Assembly (NCBI RefSeq): GCF_030140925.1
Contig: NZ_JARBWD010000001.1
Coordinates: forward strand, 930,001 to 994,000
Direction of reading: 5' to 3'
From: Parerythrobacter aestuarii
GTDB lineage: Bacteria > Pseudomonadota > Alphaproteobacteria > Sphingomonadales > Sphingomonadaceae
DNA: 64,000 nucleotides
Part shown: positions 1-9,078 of the stretch, in pieces
Layout of the letters: every line of letters begins with the position of its first letter
Numbering within the stretch: position 1 is the stretch's first letter
Notes under the pieces: model-generated
What the model saw: only the letters and a program-made list of their open reading frames with translations
Database searches by the model: none
What the model was told of the DNA's origin: nothing
Made by a program: the position numbers and the translations under genes

Positions 1-1
1 C

Positions 2-523
2 GGCTGGTGGGCGGCGCTGGGGCTGGTGATGCAGGGCGTATGGGCGACCTATACCCAATGGGCCAACCTTACCGCGATCAGCGCGGTGATCATCCTGACC
101 TCGCTGGTCGGCCTGCTGGCGGTGTTGCGGATCGTTGTGAACTTCGAGCGTGACTTCACGCTGGCCGAACGTTTGCTGGTCGGCTTGCTGTTCAGCGCGC
201 TGGCAGCGTGGCTGACCGCAGCAAGCATCGTCAATATCACCGCCTCGCTGGTCTATCACGGCGTCGGCGACGGGCAGAACGGCTTGCTAACGGCGGGCCT
301 GATCGTTGTCGGCGGGCTGATCGCTGCCACCGCCACATTCCGCAGCCGCGGCAACCCATGGTATGCGCTGGTCTTCTGCTGGGCGCTGCTGGCGATCTAC
401 TTCCGCGGTGGGCAGGTCGATGCGCGCATCGCTCTGGCCTGTATCATGGCCGGGGTCTTGGTGATTGGTGCGGCTGTTGCCGGCTTGCGCAAAACTGAAA
501 ACCGTCGACGCTGGCTGGGCTGA
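2..523 (+). CDS. Integral membrane protein, 5' end outside window (TspO/MBR-like candidate)
   Basis: The frame is open to the left edge, so the gene begins upstream. The first in-window start codons (GTG at 26, ATG at 29) need not be real starts. The visible part has about five hydrophobic segments. Motifs such as AAWLTAASIVN and NPWYALVFCWALLAIY recall the longer tryptophan-rich sensory protein (TspO/MBR) relatives, but this is only a family resemblance noted by eye. The C-terminus is basic (RKTENRRRWLG), suggesting a cytoplasmic tail. Its TGA abuts the TAA of the convergent ugd gene with no spacer and no terminator between them. The role is unknown. Confidence 0.6.
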   Translation, partial: GWWAALGLVMQGVWATYTQWANLTAISAVIILTSLVGLLAVLRIVVNFERDFTLAERLLVGLLFSALAAWLTAASIVNITASLVYHGVGDGQNGLLTAGLIVVGGLIAATATFRSRGNPWYALVFCWALLAIYFRGGQVDARIALACIMAGVLVIGAAVAGLRKTENRRRWLG

Positions 524-1834
524 TTAGGGTCGCCCGATACTCACATACTCAAACCCGCGCCCGCGCACGTCGTCGGGTTGGTAGATATTGCGCAGGTCGA
601 CCAGCACCGGCGATTTCGCCAGTTCCTTGACCCGGTCGAGATCGAGCGCGCGGAAGGCGTCCCATTCGGTGACGATGGCGACCGCATCCGCGCCTTCGAT
701 GGCGGCGTAGGGATCGTCGACCATGGTCACTTCCGGCATCAGCGGGCGGGCCTGCTCCATGCCTTCGGGATCGTAGGCCGCAACCTCGACCCCGGCATCG
801 GTCAGCGTCTGCGCCACGGCAATCGCCGGGCTATCGCGCATGTCGTCGGTGTTGGGCTTGAAGGTCAGGCCGAGCAGCGCGACCTTCTTGCCGCGCGCGG
901 CGTCCATGCCGCCCAGCGCGTCGAGCACCTTGCGGCCCATCGCGCGCTTGCGGCTGTCGTTGACCTTGACCACAGCTTCCACGATACGCACCGGACTGTC
1001 GTAATCCTCGGCGGTCTTGAGCAGCGCCAGCGTGTCCTTGGGAAAGCAAGAGCCGCCATAACCGGGCCCCGCATGCAGAAACTTTGCGCCGATGCGGCCA
1101 TCCATGCCGATGCCGCGACTGACATCCTGCACATTGCCACCAACCTTTTCGCACAGGTCCGCCATCTCGTTGATGAAGGTGATCTTGGTCGCAAGGAAGG
1201 CGTTGGCGGCGTATTTGATCAGCTCGCTCGAGCGACGGCTGGTGAACAGGATCGGCGCTTCGTTGAGGAACAGCGGGCGATAGACTTCACTCATGACCTC
1301 GCGGCCGAATTCGTCCTCTGCGCCGATGACTATGCGGTCGGGGCGCTTGAAATCGCCAATGGCAGCGCCTTCGCGCAAGAATTCGGGGTTGGAGACGACC
1401 GAGAACTTCTGGCTGGTGCCGCTATTGCGGATGATCCGCTCGACCTCATCACCTGTGCCGACGGGGACTGTCGACTTGGTCACGATCACAGCCTCGTTGG
1501 CAAGGTTCTCGCCCACTTCCTGCGCCACCGCATAGACGAAAGTAAGGTCGGCATGGCCATCGCCCCGGCGACTGGGGGTGCCAACGGCAATGAAGATTGC
1601 CTGTGCACCCTTGATGCCTTCTGCCAGATCCGTGGTGAAGCTGAGCCGTCCGGCTTTCACATTGCTTTCGACGAGCGCGTCGAGCCCGGGCTCGTAGATC
1701 GGCATGATGCCTTCGTGCAGGCGATCGATCTTCGACTGATCCTTGTCGATGCAAACCACATCATGGCCGAAATCGGCGAAACAGGCTCCGGACACAAGGC
1801 CGACATAGCCCGAACCGACCATCGCGATTTTCAT
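524..1834 (-). CDS. ugd: UDP-glucose 6-dehydrogenase
   Basis: Oxidises UDP-glucose to UDP-glucuronate with two NAD+, supplying uronic acid precursors for exopolysaccharide or LPS. The 436-residue length is normal for the bacterial single-chain enzyme. The N-terminal Rossmann motif GSGYVG is at residues 7-12. The catalytic cysteine is Cys263 in GPGYGGSCFPKD, and the central dimerisation region and C-terminal UDP-binding domain are complete. Its ATG overlaps the stop of the upstream metallophosphatase gene by 4 bp, so the two are probably cotranscribed and translationally coupled. Confidence 0.95.
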   Translation of the reverse strand: MKIAMVGSGYVGLVSGACFADFGHDVVCIDKDQSKIDRLHEGIMPIYEPGLDALVESNVKAGRLSFTTDLAEGIKGAQAIFIAVGTPSRRGDGHADLTFVYAVAQEVGENLANEAVIVTKSTVPVGTGDEVERIIRNSGTSQKFSVVSNPEFLREGAAIGDFKRPDRIVIGAEDEFGREVMSEVYRPLFLNEAPILFTSRRSSELIKYAANAFLATKITFINEMADLCEKVGGNVQDVSRGIGMDGRIGAKFLHAGPGYGGSCFPKDTLALLKTAEDYDSPVRIVEAVVKVNDSRKRAMGRKVLDALGGMDAARGKKVALLGLTFKPNTDDMRDSPAIAVAQTLTDAGVEVAAYDPEGMEQARPLMPEVTMVDDPYAAIEGADAVAIVTEWDAFRALDLDRVKELAKSPVLVDLRNIYQPDDVRGRGFEYVSIGRP

Positions 1835-2634
1835 ACCAGCGTTTCCTTTTTCTCGACGGAGATCGCGCCGTCCGTTTCAACTGCCTGGATCACCCGCCGC
1901 GTCGTGCCTTCCAGCACGAGTGCGGTCAGTCGACCGAAGCGGAATGCCCCGGTGTCGATCCCGATGCGATTGGCCCGTACATCGATATCCTCAAAGATTG
2001 TATGACCATGCACGACATGCAGCGGGTGCTGACCATCGTGTTCGAGGAAGCGTTCGCGAATCCATAGCAGGTCGTCGCGCTTCTGGTTTTCCAGTTCGAC
2101 CCCCGGCTTGATCCCGGCATGTACGAAGACATAGTCGCCCGCGATAATCATTTCCTCGAAGGTCTTGAGAAATTGCAGGTCGTCCTTCGGGACGTTCTTG
2201 CGCATGAGCTTCTGCAGCTCATCGAGATCCGCATTGTTGTATTTCTTCTCGGACACGCCGTAGCTCAGGATTGTCTCGCGCCCGCCGTGCCGGATGAAGT
2301 GCCGCAGGACCTTGGTATCCTTGAACGACTTCACGAACATCTCTTCATGATTACCGGCCAGGATATCGACCCGGCGGCGCCGTTGCCATTCGCGCGCATT
2401 GGCGATGACGCTGCGGCTATCGGGGCCGCGGTCGACGAGGTCGCCGAGCAAGACAACCCGGACATCGAGATGGGGTGCTGCGGCAGCCTCTTCCTCGATC
2501 GCCAGAATCAGGGTTTCGAACAGGTCGTTGCAGCCATGGATATCACCGATCACATAATAACGGGTGCCGTCCGGCACGGACGCGCTGGGTGATTCGGGCT
2601 TGGCCCGGAAGAGGTTCCTGATCGATTTGAGCAT
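1831..2634 (-). CDS. Calcineurin-like metallophosphoesterase (serine/threonine phosphatase family)
   Basis: 267 residues with the full set of phosphoesterase metal-binding motifs: GDIHG at 30-34, GDLVDRG at 64-70 and GNHEE at 94-98, plus later histidines (VHAG, VHGH). This matches the PPP-type/ApaH-like single-domain phosphatases. Substrates could be phosphoproteins or dinucleotide polyphosphates; the sequence does not decide. It is the first gene of a two-gene minus-strand unit with ugd (4 bp overlap). A possible link to control of polysaccharide synthesis rests on that linkage alone. Confidence 0.85.
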   Translation of the reverse strand: MLKSIRNLFRAKPESPSASVPDGTRYYVIGDIHGCNDLFETLILAIEEEAAAAPHLDVRVVLLGDLVDRGPDSRSVIANAREWQRRRRVDILAGNHEEMFVKSFKDTKVLRHFIRHGGRETILSYGVSEKKYNNADLDELQKLMRKNVPKDDLQFLKTFEEMIIAGDYVFVHAGIKPGVELENQKRDDLLWIRERFLEHDGQHPLHVVHGHTIFEDIDVRANRIGIDTGAFRFGRLTALVLEGTTRRVIQAVETDGAISVEKKETLV

Positions 2635-2904
2635 GGTGCTGGGCAGAGATTAGTCGAATTCCGCGCGGCGCGACATAGGGACTCGTGACCGCAACCGCAA
2701 CGCGCAACCGCGTGGCGAAGCTGCCGCAGTGATGCCAAATGGCAACGCTGACACCGCGTCTCTTGGCGGGGATACAATTTTCTTGTGCACTGCAGCGTAG
2801 ATGTGCATGATTGTGTCTCATCGACGCGAGATTGCGATCAAAAACCAGCAGCCGGTCGATGCGCAGGTGGGACGAAGCGACACCCTAACGCAAGGAAGCT
2901 TGTC

Positions 2905-3831
2905 ATGCTTACGTCCTTTCGCGGTCTGACCGCGCCTCTCCTCGCCGGTTGCGCCTTTGTGGCAACCCCGGCATTCGCCGCAGAAACCGCTGCGGACGAT
3001 TCTCTTCTCTCCGAACCGTCGGCTGCTTCTGTTGAAGCCTTGCCTGATGCTGCTCCGGCGGCTGCGGACAATGTGGTCGACCCCGTTGTCGACCAGGCTA
3101 GCATCGCTCTCGCAGCAGTAGAGCGCGACGCCTATATTCCGACCGACGACCAGGCCAATTCGGTAGGCGACGAAAGCGGGTTCGAGCTTTCGGGCAATGT
3201 CGCTCTCGTCTCTGACTACCGTTTCCGCGGCGTGTCCTTCTCCGATGGTGACTTCGCGCTGCAAGGCGGGATCGACCTTGGCCACTCAAGCGGCTTCTAC
3301 ATCGGCACCTGGGCGTCGTCGATTTCCGGCGGCTCACCGTATGGCGAGCTCGAGCTTGACGTTTATGCCGGCTGGAGCGGTGACATTTCCGACGGAGTAA
3401 CTGTCGACGTCGGCCTGCTTTACTACATCTATCCGACCGAAGGCGAACTGGCGAACCTGCTGGGCGTGGAGACGGATTATTTCGAACCCTACGCGTCGAT
3501 TTCGACGACGCTCGGCCCGGTCGGCGCCACACTTGGCGTCGCTTACGCCTGGGACCAGGACTCGCTGGGCGGGTCGGACAACCTCTATATCTACACCGAC
3601 TTCGAAGCGGGTATCCCCAACACCCCGCTCACGCTGACCGCTCACCTCGGCTATACCGATGGCGTGTTCGCTACCTCGGGTAGCGGGGAATCCTTCGACT
3701 GGGGGCTGGGTATCTCGGCCGCTGTCGGCGAGAACCTCAGCATCGGCTTCAACTATGTCGATACCGAAGGCCCTTCGATCGAAGACTTCACCGATGCCGG
3801 TTTCTTCGTGACGATTGGCTACAGCATGTAA
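2905..3831 (+). CDS. TorF-family putative porin
   Basis: 308 residues. I chose the ATG at 2905 because it follows an AGGAAG ribosome site and starts a clear signal peptide ending near ATPAFAAE. An in-frame start at 2785 would put about 40 polar residues ahead of it. After an Ala/Asp-rich linker (to about residue 90) comes an alternating beta-strand region with the family-like pattern NVALVSDYRFRGVSFSDGD and a terminal aromatic strand (GYSM). This matches the TIGR02001/TorF group of outer-membrane proteins, whose substrate is not established. It is a single gene with a strong terminator just downstream. Confidence 0.8.
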   Translation: MLTSFRGLTAPLLAGCAFVATPAFAAETAADDSLLSEPSAASVEALPDAAPAAADNVVDPVVDQASIALAAVERDAYIPTDDQANSVGDESGFELSGNVALVSDYRFRGVSFSDGDFALQGGIDLGHSSGFYIGTWASSISGGSPYGELELDVYAGWSGDISDGVTVDVGLLYYIYPTEGELANLLGVETDYFEPYASISTTLGPVGATLGVAYAWDQDSLGGSDNLYIYTDFEAGIPNTPLTLTAHLGYTDGVFATSGSGESFDWGLGISAAVGENLSIGFNYVDTEGPSIEDFTDAGFFVTIGYSM

Positions 3832-3854
3832 GCCTCCCGCCAGGGACCACCAGG

Positions 3855-3887
3855 AAAGCCCGCGCCGCCCAGACGGTGCGGGCTTTT
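3855..3887. terminator. Bidirectional intrinsic terminator
   Basis: Perfect stem AAAGCCCGC (3855-3863) with GCGGGCTTT (3878-3886), extended inward by a G-T wobble and CCG/CGG, loop CCCAGA. It is flanked by A and T tracts on the two sides, so it can end both the porin transcript and the convergent SIMPL-domain gene. Confidence 0.85.
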
Positions 3888-3909
3888 CCGTTCTGGGCTT
3901 GAGGTCGGC

Positions 3910-4665
3910 CTAGCCGATCGAAAAATCGATCGTGGTAACGACCCTGACCTTCTTGAATGGCGAATCCGCGACGCCCCAGCCGCCAGCTTCCCCGTCACGG
4001 GCTTCGATAGTAAAATAGCCCTGCGTCGCATCGCGGATGCCGCCGACATGGGTGCCGCTGTCTTCCGCGAACTGTTCTGCCGCCGCACGCGCGTCACGTG
4101 TCGCTTCCGCCACCATCTCGGGCTTGATCTTGTTGAGGTCGGTAAAGCTGTAGGACATGCCCGAACCTTCCTCCAGGAACACTCCCTTGCTGACGAGATC
4201 GAATTGGCGGGACACCGCTTTCTGAGCCCGCTCAATATCGTCAGTCCGCAGAGCCAAGCGTTGCCGAACGGTGTAACTCGTCACGCCGTCGCTCGTGTAG
4301 CTGGAGACATTGGCCCCGGTCGGCTGCAAAGCATCGTCGGGAAACCCAAGCTCCTCGAAGAAGGTCTTGATGGTATCGGTATCGCGCCGGACCTTGGCCT
4401 GCGCCCCGGCCAGGTCACTGGAGCTGCTGGAGTAGCTGATCGTCCATGTCGCAAGATTGGCCGTCACATCGCGTTCGGCCAGGCCGCGGACCGTTACAGA
4501 TCGCTCCGCCTCCTTCGCTCGGAGGAGGCCATCGCCCAGCAAATACCCGCCAGCTATCAGTCCGAATGAAACAACAGCCGCCGTTCCGAGCCATCGCTTG
4601 GCAGTGGCGTCGAAAAATCCTTGCGTACCGGAACCATCTGCCGTTGCACCCACTTCAGTCATCAT
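3910..4665 (-). CDS. SIMPL domain-containing protein
   Basis: 251 residues. The start at 4665 is preceded by GGAGG at good spacing; longer in-frame forms have no support. A short cytoplasmic N-terminus leads to one membrane segment (about 25-45), then a periplasmic SIMPL/DUF541 domain starting at SVTVRGLAERDVTANLATW, the typical opening of the family. Known members (BP26/OMP28, YggE) are periplasmic proteins with poorly defined roles, linked to stress or envelope functions. It is divergent from the glyoxalase gene (79 bp between starts). Confidence 0.8.
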   Translation of the reverse strand: MMTEVGATADGSGTQGFFDATAKRWLGTAAVVSFGLIAGGYLLGDGLLRAKEAERSVTVRGLAERDVTANLATWTISYSSSSSDLAGAQAKVRRDTDTIKTFFEELGFPDDALQPTGANVSSYTSDGVTSYTVRQRLALRTDDIERAQKAVSRQFDLVSKGVFLEEGSGMSYSFTDLNKIKPEMVAEATRDARAAAEQFAEDSGTHVGGIRDATQGYFTIEARDGEAGGWGVADSPFKKVRVVTTIDFSIG

Positions 4666-4744
4666 CCATCCTCCAATCCATCGCGCTACCCTGCGATGAG
4701 TTGTGTAATTCTGTCGATGAACTGATTCTGAAGCGAGAGTCTGA

Positions 4745-5182
4745 ATGGTCAAATATCTGCACACCATGATCCGCGTGAGCGACCCGGAAGCCACCGTCGA
4801 TTTCTTCAAGCTGATCGGGCTGGAGGAAGTGCGGCGCTTCGACAACGAGAAGGGACGTTTCACGCTCATCTTCCTTGCAGCGCCGGGGCAAGAAGGGGCT
4901 GCAGAGGTCGAACTCACCTACAATTGGCCGCCGGAAGATGGCAGCGCGCCGGAAGAATATGTCGGGGGTCGCAATTTCGGCCATCTCGCCTATCGGGTCG
5001 AGAATATCTACGAGACCTGTCAGCGAATGATGGACGCCGGCGTAACGATCAATCGTCCGCCGCGTGACGGGCATATGGCCTTCGTACGTTCGCCCGACGG
5101 CATATCCATCGAACTGCTGCAGGAAGGCAATTTGCCCCCTCAGGAGCCTTGGGCGAGCATGGAAAACAGCGGTACCTGGTAG
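4745..5182 (+). CDS. gloA: Lactoylglutathione lyase (glyoxalase I, VOC family)
   Basis: Converts the hemithioacetal of methylglyoxal and glutathione to S-lactoylglutathione. 145 residues, the normal length for a single VOC module. The N-terminus [19 protein letters not shown] and the motif [19 protein letters not shown] match GloA, with His6 and the later Glu/His residues ([15 protein letters not shown]) positioned as metal ligands. A monocistronic gene divergent from the SIMPL gene. Gene name inferred from family signature. Confidence 0.88.
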   Translation: MVKYLHTMIRVSDPEATVDFFKLIGLEEVRRFDNEKGRFTLIFLAAPGQEGAAEVELTYNWPPEDGSAPEEYVGGRNFGHLAYRVENIYETCQRMMDAGVTINRPPRDGHMAFVRSPDGISIELLQEGNLPPQEPWASMENSGTW

Positions 5183-5209
5183 GCTCCCTAGCCAGGCTGT
5201 ACTGGCCTG

Positions 5210-6439
5210 TCAGGGCGTGACGAATTCGCTCGGTTTCTCTTCCGGGTGCGTTGTCGTTAGCCGCAGGATCACATAGCCGATGACCGCTGAGACCAGCGAC
5301 CCACCGAGGATGCCGATCTTGGCTTCGTCGATTAGCAGGCGGCTCTCGGTGAAAGCCAGGCCGCTGATGAACAGCGACATGGTAAAGCCGATCCCGGTCA
5401 GGATGCTCACGCCCCAGATCTCCACCCAGTTGGCATTCTCGGGTGCCTTGGCGAAGCCCAGCTTCACGGCGGCGACGATAATGCCGAAGATCCCCACTTG
5501 TTTGCCGACAACTAGACCCGCAGCAATCGCCAGCGGCAGCGGGGCCAGCACTTGCTCCATCCCGATACCGTCGAAATTTACGCCCGCATTGGCAAAGCCG
5601 AAGATCGGCACAACGAGATAGGCGCTCCAGGGTGCCAAGCCATGCTCCAGCTTTTCGAGCAACGAGTGCCCGTCCTGCCGGTGCATCGGAATGGTCAGCG
5701 CTGCCAGCACGCCGGCAATGGTGGCGTGGACGCCGGAGAACAGCACTGCGACCCACAGCACCAGGGCCACAAGGATGTAGGGCCAGATACGGTCGACCTT
5801 GAAATGGTTCATGCCAACCATCACGGCAAAGACTACGGCGGCCACACCCAGCCACATGAGCTTGAGATTGGCCGTGTAGAATGCGGCAATTACCAGCACG
5901 GCACCGATGTCATCGACGATGGCGACGGTCAGCAGAAACAGCCGCAGCGAAGCGGGCACTCGGCTCCCCAGCAGGCCCAGGACACCCATGGCAAACGCGA
6001 TATCGGTTGCTGCCGGGATTGCCCAGCCGCGTACCAGCGGGCTGTCGATCCCCACCACGAAGACATAGATCAGGGCGGGAACTGCCATGCCGGCCATCGC
6101 GGCGAGAACGGGCAAGCGACGTTGTTCGGGGCTTGAGAGCTGCCCGCAGATGAGTTCGCGTTTCACTTCCAGCCCGACGACGAAGAAAAACACCGCCATC
6201 AGTCCGTCGTTGATCCACAGATGCAGGTCATCCAGCTTGGCAATCGGTGTCCAGCGCAACTCTCCGTAGAACAATTGTTCATAAGCAGCGGCCAGCGGCG
6301 AATTGGCGACGATCATCGCTGCTGCAGCGACGAGGATCAGCAGGACGCCGGCAGAAGCATCGCTCACGAACAGGGCGCGGACAGGCGCAAATGCACGCGC
6401 CAGCGGCTTGACGATAGGCTTGGGGAGAGGGTCAATCAT
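5210..6439 (-). CDS. nhaA: Na+/H+ antiporter NhaA
   Basis: 409 residues, about 12 membrane segments. The functional aspartates are present in ATDIAFAMGVLGLLGSR and in the Asp-Asp pair of VAIVDDIGAVLVIAAFY, corresponding to D133 and D163/D164 of E. coli NhaA. Exports Na+ (or Li+) in exchange for protons, setting pH and sodium tolerance, in keeping with a marine or brackish lifestyle. I chose the ATG at 6439 (MIDPLPKP); a TTG at 6478 would add 13 polar residues. The ribosome site is weak. It converges with gloA, and only a short 5-bp hairpin (5191-5206) lies between them. Confidence 0.93.
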   Translation of the reverse strand: MIDPLPKPIVKPLARAFAPVRALFVSDASAGVLLILVAAAAMIVANSPLAAAYEQLFYGELRWTPIAKLDDLHLWINDGLMAVFFFVVGLEVKRELICGQLSSPEQRRLPVLAAMAGMAVPALIYVFVVGIDSPLVRGWAIPAATDIAFAMGVLGLLGSRVPASLRLFLLTVAIVDDIGAVLVIAAFYTANLKLMWLGVAAVVFAVMVGMNHFKVDRIWPYILVALVLWVAVLFSGVHATIAGVLAALTIPMHRQDGHSLLEKLEHGLAPWSAYLVVPIFGFANAGVNFDGIGMEQVLAPLPLAIAAGLVVGKQVGIFGIIVAAVKLGFAKAPENANWVEIWGVSILTGIGFTMSLFISGLAFTESRLLIDEAKIGILGGSLVSAVIGYVILRLTTTHPEEKPSEFVTP

Positions 6440-6530
6440 TATGGGTGGCCCTTTTGATGGATATTTCTCGCGTTGCAAGGGAAGATAGGGTCAGCTAACC
6501 TTGTAAACGAGGACAGAGTCAGGGGGACTC

Positions 6531-7931
6531 TTGTATCTCGCAGGTTTTTCTGCGGGCGAATGGCTGCTTCTCATCCAGCATGAATTGCTGCTTTTTGCCG
6601 GACTATTTTTCCTCATTGGTGCACTCGACGAGCTAGCGATCGATTTGGTGTGGCTGTGGCTGTGGCTGCGTGGGCGTGCGCAATCGGCGCAAATTGACCC
6701 GTCGCGTAATGCCTTGCCTTTAAAGGGGCCGGTAGCGGTTCTGGTTCCAGCCTGGGACGAAGAAAAAGTCATCGCGACCACCATCGGCCACGCGTTGGAA
6801 GCATGGCCGCAAGAAGGCCTCACACTCTATGTCGGATGTTATCGCAACGATCCGGCAACGATTGCGGCAGCTGCTTCGGCTGCGCCGGGCGACCGGCGCC
6901 TGCGGCTGGTAATCCTCGAACGCGACGGCCCATCGACCAAGGCCGATTGCCTCAACCGACTGTATGAAGCGCTGGAGCAGGATGAGCTGCGCCGGGGCCA
7001 GGGCTATCGGATGGTCCTGTTGCACGATGCCGAGGACATGGTCGATGCCGAGGCCTTGCCGCTGCTTGACCGCGCGTTGGAAGATACAGACTTTGTCCAG
7101 CTACCGGTGCTGCCGGTGGCCCAGCCCGGATCCCGCTGGATTGGAAGCCATTACTGCGAGGAGTTCGCCGAAGCACACGGCAAGGCCATGGTCGTGCGCG
7201 ATGCGATCGGCGCTGGGCTTCCCTCGGCCGGGGTCGGTTGCGCTGTTGCTAGGTCGCAACTGGCCGATCTCGCCAGACAACGCGGCAGCGGACACCCCTT
7301 TGCCGCTGACAGCCTTACCGAAGATTACGAACTCGGCCTCGCCATTGCACGCAATGGTGGGCGAATGTGCTTCCTGCGTGCCCGGAACCGCGATGGCAGG
7401 CTGATAGCAACCCGAGCCTGCTTCCCCTCCGGCATTGCTGCTGCCGTACGCCAGAAGACACGATGGCTGCACGGTATCGCATTCCAGGGCTGGGACCGTC
7501 TCGGCTGGAGCCGTTCGCCAGTGGAAAGCTGGATGCGCATACGCGATCGACGCGGTCCCTTTACGGCCCTTGTCCTCGCAATTGCCTATCTCTTGCTGGT
7601 CCTGACTGCTGCCAGCTTGACGGCGTCAGCGATTGGGCTGGCACCCGCCATCCGGCTGAGCCTGGTACTCAAGGCGCTTCTGCTGTTCAACCTGGCGAGC
7701 CTTGTGTGGAGGGCGTTCTTCCGCTTTGCCTTCACCGCTCGTGAATATGGGCTGGTTGAAGGCTTGCGGTCCATTTTGCGGATTCCAGTGGCCAATGTCA
7801 TCGCCATCATGGCCGGACGCCGCGCCTTTGCCGCCTACCTAGGAGTATTGTCGGGCAACGCCGTCAGGTGGGACAAGACTGAACACCATCACCATGCCGC
7901 GCAGCTCAAGCAGGACGAGGTGCGCGCTTGA
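6531..7931 (+). CDS. NfrB-like family 2 glycosyltransferase with QxxRW motif
   Basis: 466 residues. An N-terminal membrane segment pair (about 10-50) is followed by a cytoplasmic GT-A domain opening at VAVLVPAWDEEKVIATTI. It has an acidic metal-site motif (LHDAEDM, about 164-170), TEDYELG (about 262-268) and QKTRW (about 308-312). The last is the QxxRW signature of inverting, polymer-forming GT2 enzymes. Three further membrane segments follow (about 345-435). The order resembles NfrB of the E. coli NfrA/NfrB phage-N4 receptor and exopolysaccharide system, but the protein ends before any C-terminal MshEN (c-di-GMP-binding) domain. A TTGA overlap couples it to a partner whose C-terminal half resembles the NfrA barrel. 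The product polymer is unknown. Confidence 0.8.
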   Translation: MYLAGFSAGEWLLLIQHELLLFAGLFFLIGALDELAIDLVWLWLWLRGRAQSAQIDPSRNALPLKGPVAVLVPAWDEEKVIATTIGHALEAWPQEGLTLYVGCYRNDPATIAAAASAAPGDRRLRLVILERDGPSTKADCLNRLYEALEQDELRRGQGYRMVLLHDAEDMVDAEALPLLDRALEDTDFVQLPVLPVAQPGSRWIGSHYCEEFAEAHGKAMVVRDAIGAGLPSAGVGCAVARSQLADLARQRGSGHPFAADSLTEDYELGLAIARNGGRMCFLRARNRDGRLIATRACFPSGIAAAVRQKTRWLHGIAFQGWDRLGWSRSPVESWMRIRDRRGPFTALVLAIAYLLLVLTAASLTASAIGLAPAIRLSLVLKALLLFNLASLVWRAFFRFAFTAREYGLVEGLRSILRIPVANVIAIMAGRRAFAAYLGVLSGNAVRWDKTEHHHHAAQLKQDEVRA

Positions 7932-9028
7932 GCAGTTCAGACAGGCGAAGGGGGCAACCGCTGATCGTGCTGGGTACGATCCTAGGCCTGTGGCTGAGTG
8001 GCCGCGTGATCTTGTGGAGCCCGCCGTTCACCAGCGACGCTGCAGGGCAGGCTGATGCGAAGTTGAAGCGCGGAGCTGACATTGAGCTGACTGCCAAGGC
8101 GTCGCCTGCAACCGCTCCCAGCGACACAGAGGCAACGGACAGCTTTGTCGAAGGATACCAGGCGGCAGGGAGGGTTTGGAAGGCAGCGCCGGCATCCCCG
8201 CCCTATCAGCGCATGCGCGATACCACCGCCAGTCCGCCAGTGCAGGACCTTCGGCCACACGGCGAAGGGGGGAGCAACCTACCAGCTCCGTCGCCGCTGC
8301 CGCCTGCTGAAGGAGTTCATCGAGCTGCGGGTGAAGCTGGTGATCGTGACCTTTTCGAACCGCCGCCAACCGAGGAAAAGTCGTGGCGGCTCGATAGCTG
8401 GGTAATGGTTCGCGAGGGAGGTACAGTCGCCACCGTCAGTGCCGGTGGCCGCCCTGCCAGCTATGGGGCCAACCAGATTGGCGCGGTGCTGCGCTATCGG
8501 TTGGGAAGCAAGGCCTCGCCATTCCTTTTTGCCCGGGCGAGCCAGGCGCTGGTGGACCAGGGCGAGACAGATCTTGCCGTCGGGGCAGGATTCAAACCAT
8601 TCGCCAGGGTGCCTCTCACCCCTCAGGCCGAGTTGCGCGTTACTGAGACGACGGGCGGCACACTCCTGCGCCCTGCGGCCTACGTTGTGACGGACCTCCA
8701 GCCGTTGGCTGTCACCGAAGAGATTGAGGCCGAGGCTTACGCCCAGGCTGGCTATGTCGGCGGAGACTTTGCCACTGGTTTCATCGACGGGCAGGTGCGT
8801 ATCGAGCGCGAAGCAATGCGGATGGGCGGGAGCAAGGTGCGGGTGGGTGCCGGCGCCTGGGGCGGAGCGCAGAAAGGTGCAGCCCGCTTAGATTTGGGAC
8901 CAACGGCCAGCGTCGGGGCGAGAATCGGGGATGTGCCTGTCCGCCTTCATCTCGACTATCGCTTGCGACTGGCCGGCAGTGCCGAACCCGGATCGGGCGT
9001 CACCGTCACACTAAGCACCGGATTCTAG
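7928..9028 (+). CDS. NfrA C-terminal-like beta-barrel protein with N-terminal membrane anchor
   Basis: 366 residues starting with TTG inside the stop region of the glycosyltransferase gene (TTGA overlap, GAGG upstream), so expression is coupled. A hydrophobic segment (about 13-30) is followed by a Pro/Ala/Ser-rich linker (about 40-150). The C-terminal 210 residues are beta-rich with alternating polar and hydrophobic strands (FLFARASQALVDQ, LTPQAELRVTE, VRLHLDYRLRLAGS) and a terminal Phe. The strand pattern resembles the C-terminal domain of NfrA/BcsC-type outer membrane proteins, without the TPR superhelix. Inference: the exit or anchoring partner of the upstream glycosyltransferase. No enzymatic motif is visible. 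Confidence 0.6.
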   Translation: MSSSDRRRGQPLIVLGTILGLWLSGRVILWSPPFTSDAAGQADAKLKRGADIELTAKASPATAPSDTEATDSFVEGYQAAGRVWKAAPASPPYQRMRDTTASPPVQDLRPHGEGGSNLPAPSPLPPAEGVHRAAGEAGDRDLFEPPPTEEKSWRLDSWVMVREGGTVATVSAGGRPASYGANQIGAVLRYRLGSKASPFLFARASQALVDQGETDLAVGAGFKPFARVPLTPQAELRVTETTGGTLLRPAAYVVTDLQPLAVTEEIEAEAYAQAGYVGGDFATGFIDGQVRIEREAMRMGGSKVRVGAGAWGGAQKGAARLDLGPTASVGARIGDVPVRLHLDYRLRLAGSAEPGSGVTVTLSTGF

Positions 9029-9078
9029 CGCAGCGCCGCTTTTCTCCGGCGCAGCCCTCGGCTACGGCTGGGACGCCC

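Noticed and set aside
578..2005. 475-codon plus-strand frame opposite ugd and the metallophosphatase
   Set aside because: Arg/His/Asp-rich shadow translation spanning two real genes.
2785..2904. Longer N-terminus for the TorF-type porin
   Set aside because: It would place a polar segment ahead of a normal signal peptide; the ATG at 2905 has AGGAAG upstream.
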